Assembly (NCBI GenBank): GCA_029204225.1
Contig: CM055095.1
Coordinates: 13,608,049-13,672,048, forward strand
From: Diphasiastrum complanatum
Taxonomy: Eukaryota > Streptophyta > Lycopodiopsida > Lycopodiales > Lycopodiaceae
Length of the DNA stretch: 64,000 nt
Direction: 5' to 3'
Shown here: one piece after another, positions 56,901-64,000 of the stretch
Position numbering within the stretch: position 1 is the stretch's first letter
Layout of the letters: each line of letters opens with the position of its first letter
Program-made: the position numbers and the translations under genes
The notes under the pieces: generated by a model
What the model saw: the letters and a program-made list of their open reading frames with translations, nothing else
What the model was told of the DNA's origin: nothing
Database searches by the model: none

Positions 56901-59419
56901 CTCCCTCTCGGTCTACGTGCCTCTGTCTGACTAGAACCTTTGCCTCTTTGGAAAGACCCCCTGCCAGATCTTGGAGGCCTTCCTGGACGCCTCTGAGCTG
57001 GTGCTGTGGAAACAGATGTAGTAGGAGGTACCGCTGATGTAGGAATGGGTGCGGCACGAGATGCAGGCACCCTGAGCAATGGCAAATGGCAGGTTCAGCT
57101 CATAGATCATGTTTGCCAAAGCATGCCGGGCCTCTGCCTCAAGATGGGGTTGGCAAGACTCCCCTATGGACTGCTGTCTATATTGGGAGGTGCGAGACCC
57201 TCTGTTGGAGGATGCCCTAGTGCGGTAAGCACCCCTACGAGGAGCAGGAGGAGGTATGTCAGTGGCAGGGGGGGAAACTGGGCCCGAGGTGGCTGAGGGG
57301 GATGCTGCGACACGGGGGGATGTTGTGGCTGCGGGGGATGCTGGGGCTGTTGAGATGGTGGTGAAGAAGCTCCAAAAGAACCAACCTCACCATGCTGTCC
57401 ATCATCACCATTGTCATCATCAGAGCCCAAATCATCCTAATGTGGCGGGAAAGTGGTTGGTATGTCCTGGGTGTCCTGTGAGAGACCATCTAGTGCCAAC
57501 TTAGCGAAGAAATTAGAATGTCTGCACTGGGCGAGTCATCTGAGTGACCGCGAGAGGACGCTGTGGAAACGCACCCACTGGAATAGATGCAGCAGAAGGA
57601 GGGGCGGGACGTGGTGCAGTCGGCTGTGGTGCAGTTGGCTGAGGAACGAGTGGTGGATGTGCATCAGGTTGTGGGGGAGGAGTAGGAACAAGAGGCTGAG
57701 GAGGATGTGGTGGTAGTGGTGGACGAGGAGCTAGTGGATCTTGTGGGGTGGATGACAATACTGCATATACATCAGGATCCAGTGATATATCGGCCTGCGT
57801 CATGCTCCGTATATGTCAATGAGCCTACTACGCTCCTGAGCAGGCATGTGTGCGCAAGGGAGGGAAGGGAGCCCAAGCATTTGCCATCACCCTTGACAAC
57901 ATCAAGGAGATGGCCTTTCAGCCTAGTGAGAGTGCTGACAAAATGAGCATGACAGAACCTACATGTCCATCCACGCGTCCCAGATCGAATGTCAGACCTA
58001 ACAAACTCAGGGTCTTGGTCTACCTCACCCCATAGCTCAGGCAATCACCAACATGCATGGTGTGAGATGGTATAGGAAACAGGAAGTACGGAAGTGAAGA
58101 AATAAGAAGTGCAAGAAAAGACAAATGAGTTACCGTGTGGTCAGAGAAAACCAGTCCTGGATAAGTGGATATGCGCTCCCACGCAATGCAGTGAACCTAG
58201 GGATGCCAACCCTGAACCCTATCAAGCAAAACCCTAAACCCTAAGATGGCCAAGAACAAGCAAAAGAAACAAACAAAAAACCCTAAAACCTCCACAAAAG
58301 GCCCTCCATAATGTAAAAAACCTGCTTTTTTGCTCTAAAAAGTAAAGTGAAATGAAAACCCTTACTTTCTCTCTCTAGCTAGGCCCGTACAGTCTCTCTA
58401 GACTGTCCCAATCTCTCTCTAGGATCTGAAAAAGCACAAAGACCAAAACCTAATTTTCTCTCTCTAGAGAGGCCGGTACAGTCTCTCTCTAGACTGTCCT
58501 AATTAGACTGTCCCAATCTCTCTCTAGGATCTGAAAAAGCACAAAGACCAAAACCTAATTTTCTCTCTCTAGAGAGGCCGGTACAGTCTCTCTCTAGACT
58601 GTCCTAATCTCTCTCCAATATCCGAAAAGTGTAGACCCTAAAAAGAGACCTCTTGGCATGAAATAAACATGATTTTTGATCTTAAAAAACCAACTACAAT
58701 CAAAACTAGACACATATTCTCTCTCTAGCATGCCTTATTCTCTCATCAATCGGAGCAGAAATGGCCGAAGATCCAACCCCCCCCCCCCTCTCTCAATCTC
58801 TAGCACAAAAACTGTGAAATGATCCATTGGGAAGGGTTTTGGGGGGAAATTGGCAAAAAAAAAATTAATTAATTAATTAATTGCAGGAACCGTACCACGG
58901 TTCATTAACCGTGGTACGGTTCACCCCACGGTTTCCAAGACCCACGGTTCTTGGGTTCTATGCAGTAAACATATTCAAAAAGTTGATAAAAAAAATTTAG
59001 TGGAAAACTTTTCATATGGGCAGCATTTATCGGAAGACAAGATTTTGCTGGTTTTGAAGATTTTGTTTTGATGTTAGGATTTTAGTACAAAGAGGGGTAT
59101 AAGAACTTTTGTTTCAAATATGCAGGCTGTCAAAAGCATGGGCATCACTGCCTTGTTTACTAGGGGCTTGCCTCTTCGAATTGTGATGATTGGTACTCTT
59201 ACTGGAGCACAGTGGGGCATTTATGATGCATTTAAGGTTTTTGTGGGATTGTAAGTTCTCTTACCTTCAATATCTTTTATTTGGGTATATTTCCGGTTTG
59301 CTCAATAACATATACCGTTTTGGATATTGCCAATCTGAACTTATACGTGAATGATGTGCAGGCCTACAACTGGAGGAGTTGTAAAGCAGGAGCCAGTTGA
59401 AGGAAAATCTCAGTATTGA
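47989..59419 (+). CDS. Mitochondrial phosphate carrier (PHT3/MPT type), complete
   Basis: Six coding exons, 47989-48333, 49067-49428, 49557-49600, 51549-51763, 59126-59250 and 59362-59419, sum to 1149 bases (382 residues). All junctions keep frame and use GT-AG. The protein imports phosphate into the mitochondrial matrix with protons and belongs to the inner-membrane carrier family. After an N-terminal presequence-like region rich in Ser/Ala (residues 1-75), three carrier repeats are seen. Signature boxes are TPLDLVKCNMQ (about 105-115), CPFEAVKVRVQTQPGF (in exon 2) and SHPADNLVSFLNN (exon 4). Also typical are GWAPTLLGYSAQGACKFGFYEFFKK, IPYTMMKFACFE and GLPLRIVMIGTLTGAQW. The length is normal for plants, and nothing is missing or broken. 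Intron 4 (51764-59125) is 7.4 kb because of inserted elements. The upstream region holds a candidate SINE. Confidence 0.97.
48520..49066 (+). repeat. Intron 1 made of ~70-bp degenerate repeats of the acceptor region
   Basis: The block TGGCTA(A/T)T(G/T)TCTGAT.A.ATTGCTC recurs at about 48525, 48605, 48677, 48749, 48882 and 48982, spaced about 70-80 bases (one interval longer). The last copy is the real acceptor, GTAATATTGTATCAG|ATCGCTCC, at 49051-49074. Several copies contain CAGAT, so they could act as cryptic acceptors. Confidence 0.65.
51976..52121 (+). repeat. Imperfect 109-bp tandem repeat in intron 4
   Basis: GTTCCTGCCCTAGAATGCACAGAGCAGCATGTTCTG at 51978 recurs with changes at 52086 (GTTCCTACCCTAGAACATACATAGCAGCATGTTCTG); the following ~40 bases are also alike. 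Confidence 0.7.
53200..54054 (-). pseudogene. Gypsy-type gag with CCHC knuckle
   Basis: The 124-residue frame at 53680-54054 begins with a Pro/Phe-rich segment and enters a retrotransposon gag fold (FGKLENYFRMYP, then IQLVALHLDSRAATWWQVF), the W..F pattern of plant gypsy gag. In other frames it continues to a knuckle, CFRCQSPDHIARDC, at about 53220-53280. Frameshifts separate the parts. Confidence 0.75.
54530..54815. repeat. ~70-bp tandem repeats in the leader of the gag-only element
   Basis: AT(A/G)GGCTG.AAAA, then G(A/G)ACAGCC.CCA....ATCTGCAA, repeats at 54594, 54664 and 54732 with a partial copy before and after. Short frames across it are repeat artefacts. Confidence 0.8.
55206..55343. 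repeat. 69-bp tandem duplication in the 5' LTR
   Basis: GATAATAGTGCACC.TCCCAGTA..CTTGTGACCCATTAAGTGG through CAGTCATATGTCCA occurs at 55206-55274 and 55275-55343. The 3' LTR has one copy, so the duplication came after, or differs between, the LTRs. Confidence 0.85.
55471..56225. other. Unassigned intronic sequence
   Basis: Minus-strand frames at 55533-55757 and 55895-56086 are Arg/Ser-rich. I recognise no domain. They may be fragments of another element. Confidence 0.35.
56753..58044 (-). pseudogene. Remnant hAT protein: BED finger and low-complexity arms
   Basis: The 90-residue frame at 57772-58044 has W-x-C-x2-C...H-x-L (GWTCRFCHAHFV then RLKGHLL), a BED-type DNA-binding finger found at hAT N-termini. 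Downstream frames are Pro-rich (57513-57803), Asp/Gly/Pro/Gln-rich (57164-57430) and Arg/Gly/Ser-rich with an acidic EEAESDDSDDPD end (56753-57085). The RNase-H-like core and the C-terminal dimerisation region that a working transposase needs are missing. Stops lie between the parts. Confidence 0.6.
58371..58620. repeat. CTCTCT-rich tandem repeat in the hAT element
   Basis: A unit of about 105-120 bases recurs two to three times with TCTCTAGAGAGGCCGGTACA, then GACTGTCC(C/T)AATCTCTCTC and GATCTGAAAAAGCACAAAGA. Confidence 0.8.
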
Positions 59420-61150
59420 TAAGGTCACAAATTCAAAGAACTGGAGAATATTTCTACAGTACTGAATTTTAACACATTTTTTTTGCTTCATATCATAGCA
59501 TAAAATGGACTTGGTTTTCACTACTTTTAGATTTCGAAGAGAGTTTTAGCATTCAGAATCATGCTGGAATTTTTCTCACTGATGTTCTAACCTTATTTCT
59601 TAGATTTCAATGGAGAGGTTTATAATTGAAGCGGTCATAGTATGGTAGAAATTTTATTTTCTATATGAAGACTTTTTCGAAAAGATTTGTGGGTCTTTCA
59701 TAAAATGTGCTAGATGAAGAGTATCAAGGTTGAATCATGTTGATGTATAGCAGTGGGTGTTGAATGCTTAAGCACCACATTGCCCATGGCTTATGCCCCT
59801 ATTATGTTTTGGTTGATCTCTTTTCATCATTATTTTTCAAAAATATTAGCTACATTTTTTCGTGAAACTTGCTTTTATGGTAGCTTGCCTTTTAAGTTGA
59901 TATAGAAAATGGATATCAAAATTGTACGTGTTAAGTATCAAGAAAAGAAACATGAAGATTAATGGCAGTGAGTGCTGAATGCTTGACCACTATGTCGGCC
60001 ATGCCAATGGACTGTAAATGTTACAATCGGTAGCAATTAGTGTTGATAACTACATCAAGCATGGCATGTGCTCCTATATTTTGGTTGATCTCTTTTTGTG
60101 TGAAATGATGGATTGTATAGCTTTATATATGAATTGTTGAAAGGACGCAAAACTTTCAAAAGCCTTGCTGGAGTCCTAAAATGTGGTGAGCCGAAACATG
60201 GAGCTGCATTTTTTTTACCATAACTTGATTGTTGTTGTGCAGAAAATAAATAAAATCATGTGAAGGAGAAATCCTGCAACTGTAAAAAAGTAACATATCA
60301 CATCAGAGACGCATTGCCCTCAACAAAAGAATCAGATCTTATTCGAAATGGAACGTTATGAAACAATTGATCACTTGTCGCTTAGCACAATTAGAATATC
60401 TTGGAATGTTGAGATACATCATACCACTTAAATCTTCATAAAAGACAAAATGTATAGCTTGTAGGCAAACCTTAGAGAGGGAGTGGGGCCTTTTTTCTGG
60501 CCAGGGGCTGGTCAAACTTCAATAAGAAATTGGTAAAGGTTGAAGATTTCAAAAGGAAAAAGCCATTCAGGCTGAGAAATGGGAGGAAAGCACCTAGATA
60601 TCAAATCCTTGTGGTTGTGTCCTTGAGGTGCATGAAACAGTAGAAGCCATGTTTGATGACTAGAATGGTATCAAAGTAAACAACAAATAATGAGCACTCG
60701 CGACTTGATGATGCAAGTTCCAGAATAAGATAAAATTTTATTTGATATAATATGATTTTGAACCTTTGAGAAGTTTGTTTTCACCATTTTCCAGTTGGCA
60801 TTAGGTTGTTTGTTGCAACATAAAATAAGCGCATGGGAGCAAGAAGAGCAACCAAGGTATATGCATTTATTATAAATGTACATTTTATGTATATTAGAAA
60901 TCTATAGTACATGTATTAATTACTCTATGCATTACTTCTTGAAAGGTTTCATGAATTTTACAAGTCAAATAGAACTTGTAAATTTCTCTTTTTCCGAATA
61001 CTGTCTTACATCTATTTTCCTCAGGAATGTGAATTTGGTCTAAGACACTAAATATGTCAAGGAGACTTACATGGTTCTTATTACAATCTCCAAAACAAGA
61101 AACTGCTAGGTACTGATATAAGAAATCTAACAACTTGATAAAGTTCATAA
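59420..61150 (+). other. 3' region and downstream flank of the carrier gene
   Basis: The first part is 3' UTR. A degenerate repeat containing AGTG.TG(A/T)T...ACCACA...GGCATG and TATTTTGGTTGATCTCTTTT lies at about 59750-59825, 59970-60010 and 60035-60105. No gene follows. Confidence 0.5.
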
Positions 61151-61199
61151 ATTTATTAATTTTATTAAATTATTTTTTTATTACCTTTGTAATAAGGTA

Positions 61200-61480
61200 T
61201 TTTGAAAAGATTTGCTCACGATCCACCTTGCCATAGGATCCAATCTAGATTCCTTGGGTTAGAGCCTTGGAAACAACTAGGATTCAACCTCTAGTGCACT
61301 TTGATTTTGTAGAAGATAGAGCTATCGAAGATTGCTTGCGAATGTTCCAGGAAATCGGACCATTGTTGAGAAAGAATGATCCGGAAGTGGATTTACGAGT
61401 GTCTACATGTCCTGCCCAACTTGCATATGTAAAACCATGCTGAGTGGCATTATGACAATTGAGCAAACAACATTTCTTGC
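61200..61480 (-). pseudogene. Copia RNase H fragment
   Basis: The 60-residue frame at 61284-61466 shows YASWAGHVDTRKSTSG, FFLNNGPISWNI and SSTKSK, the copia RNase H blocks. It is isolated next to gypsy sequence. Confidence 0.75.
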
Positions 61481-61496
61481 ATATCTTGCAAGAAAT

Positions 61497-62640
61497 CTAT
61501 TGTTGCCTTGACCTTGAGAACTTTGAGCCTATGGAGATAGGCGCTTGGCGTTGAAAACCATACATCAACATGAATGGACTATAATCCATCTTTGAGTGCT
61601 TTGCATTGTTACATGCAAACTCATACGTTGGGAGCAGTGTTGCAGCGAATTGCGATCCACTGCAAAAAGGATTTGGATCGCCAAAGATCCGAGACAAGAG
61701 ATGTGGCCTTGGATCGCATAAAAATTTGCAAATATTTTTGAGGTCCAGATCCACTGCTTTTGCTATTGAAATGAATATCAGACTTTTAAATGAATCAGCA
61801 ATGGTTTGCAGATCTACTGATGTCCAGATTTTTTATGAATGTAGTTTGTGAATGTAGATGTAAATGCAAGAAGCAAATATTTGCAGAAATGTGATGTCCA
61901 AATTTTTTATGAATGCAGCCATCTGAAACCAAGCAACAGAACTGCATAACAATTGCTTTTTCGATATAGTTTCACATGATACCCATATTCGCAACTTTTC
62001 AAAAAACAAAAAGAACAACAAAAAAATTTGCGATTCAAGAAACCCTAACGGAAATCCAAAATAAAACGTGCATCTTTGGTTGGGAGGTACCTTTCCCACT
62101 AGACTATCTTTTGGAAACATGTGCACGAAGCATATCGCTTTATTCGTTCAGTTTGACCATATGATTTTGGATGACTTGAAGATCTTAGACTCAATGTGGT
62201 CTCCAATTTTTTGAAGACTGCTTGCCAGAATTTGCTAGTGAACTTAGAATCTCGATCACCAACAATATTATTTGACAAACCGTATAACCTGAATAATTTT
62301 GCCACAAATCATCTTAGTTGGAATGAATTGTGCCATTTTGGTTAGTCTATGAATTACTACCTAGATGGCATCATTTGACTTACTCGTGAGAGGAAGTCCA
62401 CAACCACAAAATCATGGAAATACTTTTTCACTTTCTTTTGGGATTTTCCAATGAAAGTAACGAGCTAGCTATCTTAAGTCTTTTAGCTTTGTAACTTCGC
62501 ATTGCGCGCATTTTTGAACATATGCCTCCACTTGATTATTAAGCTTTGGCTGATAAAAGTCCTTTTTATTAAATCAAGTGTTCTTTGTGTGCTTGGGTGT
62601 TTCGCTCACGAGTTATCATGACATTCATGCAGGATCTGAG
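61497..62640 (-). pseudogene. Gypsy integrase relic, split by an insertion
   Basis: Read on the minus strand: DRDSKFTSKFWQAVF and GQTERIKR (62305-62099), then interrupted by 444 bases, then LPTYEFACNNAKHSKMDYSPFMLMYG (about 61630-61540), the usual gypsy integrase tail. Upstream, to about 62640, broken frames show the H2C2 region (KCAQCEV) and a core. The pieces rejoin in frame across the insertion site. Confidence 0.78.
61635..62078. mobile_element. 444-bp insertion with an 8-bp target duplication
   Basis: It lies between direct repeats GTTGGGAG at 61627-61634 and 62079-62086, exactly where the gypsy integrase frame is broken. Its ends are CAGTGTTGCAGCG and, on the other strand, CAAAGATGCACGT, weak terminal inverted repeats starting CA. 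This fits a small hAT-type MITE. It has no coding capacity, and contains two copies of an AGTAGATCTGCAAA/ATTTTTTATGAATG-type word. Confidence 0.7.
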
Positions 62641-63540
62641 CCTTGATTTTTTCATTTTATGGCACAGATACTTGTCATCCTTCTAGATGTAGAAAGTGAA
62701 TAGATACTTTCCACTAAATCGCTTGGTAATATCCATGACTGACTTTGTATAGTTGACAGTAGTTGAGCATTTTGGTTTGAAGGCGACAAATCATGATCAT
62801 GACAAGCACTTCAACAAAAGTTTTTTTAAGAGAGCAATAGTGCAAAACATTATGTTGTTGAGAATATCTTGTTAAAATATAATGCAAAAGAATGGCCTTC
62901 TTGATATCAAATAAGCCAAAGGGAGAAATAATGGCTTTTTGGTGATCAATGTTTGTTGATGAATAATTTGTCACTAATGATTGATGATGGTGGCGGTGGT
63001 GATGATCAAAATATTGACAATTGATGATTCCATTGTGACGGAATTGTTGTAAAGCTAGCTTCCAGTGCAAGCTTTATTTCCGGTGCCACTAGCACCAACA
63101 TTGTTCCCGGTGCCAGCAACGCCACTGCTGCTCCCGGCGCTTGTGCCGTTCCTGGCGCCACTGCGACCAGAATGCAGTCGACGCCAAGTTCCTATGGCTT
63201 AAAAACTTTGATCAGATCTAGCAAGTCTAGAGAGCTCGGATCTATGTGCAATCACCTCACATGATCTAGGCATGATTAAAGGAAGCTTGTGGATCAATAA
63301 ATTCTAGAGAGATAAAATGACTTTCTAGAGAGAAAATACTAGAGAGAGAAAAAACATGCTTTACCAACTTGGGCTGAGCACTTGATGTGAGGGGAGGTGG
63401 AGAATTCCACCATAACTATAGGGGGATGCAGGTTGTGACTTAGGGCAAGCTCCAACCAAGTCTCAGTTGACTCCCCTTGCTGGAATGTTGTCTGCCTTGG
63501 CATGCCACTGCCCCGGAGACTAGGGTCGTCACACACTTGA
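62641..63540. other. Unassigned, with a short CCGGTGCC-like repeat
   Basis: 63075-63165 repeats words like CCGGTGCCA.....CC and CCGGCGC about every 15-30 bases. Otherwise nothing is recognised. A minus-strand frame at 62714-63070 has only a His-rich patch and no domain. Confidence 0.4.
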
Positions 63541-64000
63541 AATGTAACCTTCTCAGATTTATTGATAAAGTGAGATTTTTCTTAAACTGACTCTGATTAC
63601 CTTCTGGATTTTAGCGTTCGGTAAAAGCACCAGTTGTAAGGCCGCTTCAAATCTTTTTGATCTAGCACATAGCTGAGGGTCGTATCTCAAGACAACAACG
63701 GTATGTCGTCAGGACCATTCGGTCTAGAAACTAGTTGTCGTCATATCTGTCATGGCTTGTAATTCTAAGTGTTCCTTGCATGAATGTCAATCGGTTAAGC
63801 TCTGGGAGAACGGGTTGGCAGAATTGGATGACTTGCTTGGGTAAGTGACATGTTTATGGCTGTCCAGTCTGGCTTGGCTCCAGGTTAGTTTCCAGCACTC
63901 GTGACGAAGCTTTGAGTTGGTTAAGTCTAATGTAAGTCAGCGACTTGCTTGGAATGGATGTTACTCGTTTGTAACCAAGCTTCGAGCTGGTTAAGTTTGA
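63541..64000. repeat. Degenerate repeat at the right edge
   Basis: GGTTAAG(C/T)(T/C) recurs in different settings at about 63793, 63918 and 63988 (AAGCTTTGAGTTGGTTAAGT, then AAGCTTCGAGCTGGTTAAGT). GACTTGCTTGG also recurs at about 63830 and 63942. It may be the edge of an array that continues beyond the window. Confidence 0.5.

Larger units (their letters stand above)
56234..58962 (-). mobile_element. Non-autonomous hAT element in carrier intron 4
   Basis: Flanked by a perfect 8-bp duplication, CAGTAAAC, at 56226-56233 and 58963-58970. The ends are CATAGAATCC...GAACC and, inverted, CATAGAACCC..GAACC. Both subterminal regions are full of AACCGT/ACGGTT words and each has a TTAATTAATTAATT tract (56331 and 58864), as expected for hAT transposase-binding regions. 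The interior encodes a BED-type finger and Pro/Ser/Asp-rich pieces on the minus strand, but no catalytic domain. 2729 bases. Confidence 0.9.

Overview
The window is nuclear DNA from a seed plant, most likely an angiosperm with a large, repeat-rich genome. The evidence is two intron-containing plant genes with GT-AG introns, Ty1/copia and Ty3/gypsy LTR retrotransposons whose primer-binding sites (PBS) match plant initiator-methionine tRNA, a hAT and a Harbinger-type DNA element, tRNA-derived SINE heads, and long AG/TG microsatellites. I cannot name the species from the sequence.

Only two genes look intact. The first (plus strand, coding exons 16803-20602) encodes a small lysine-rich plant protein of the family that begins MSRCFPYPPPGYE and ends with a VWAEAL...ALPYV.P tail. 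Its last exon carries a 47-residue tandem duplication, and a decayed copy of part of that exon lies about 0.9 kb downstream. The second (plus strand, 47989-59419, six coding exons) encodes a complete mitochondrial phosphate carrier of 382 residues. All of its splice phases agree. Its fourth intron has grown to 7.4 kb by insertion of a gag-only LTR element and a hAT element.

The rest is mostly mobile DNA. From 1.3 to 6.3 kb lies a decayed minus-strand copia element with a 5' LTR; 6.3-10.1 kb holds three further copia remnants in both orientations. From 10.1 to 16.8 kb the DNA is poorly recognised and carries microsatellites. From 24.3 to 25.3 kb there are two more copia fragments. From 26.2 to 31.6 kb a minus-strand gypsy element has an integrase followed by a long extra open frame with its own TATA box. 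From 31.6 to 38.6 kb lie copia gag/protease, a ~400-bp tandem repeat, a copia element missing the catalytic end of its reverse transcriptase (RT), and two stacked PBS/LTR starts. A Harbinger-type MITE sits at 40.7-41.1 kb. At 41838-47145 is a structurally complete LTR element (two LTRs, PBS, polypurine tract, TGTAT target duplication) that has lost its polymerase and instead encodes a duplicated unknown module. After the carrier gene, 61.2-62.7 kb holds copia and gypsy fragments, the gypsy one split by a 444-bp insertion with an 8-bp target duplication.

The best candidates for something undescribed are the polymerase-less LTR element with its duplicated module, the gypsy 3' open frame with its own promoter, and carrier intron 1, which is built from degenerate copies of its own splice-acceptor region. 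Genes and elements here do not form a pathway. The window is a record of nested insertion around two ordinary plant genes.
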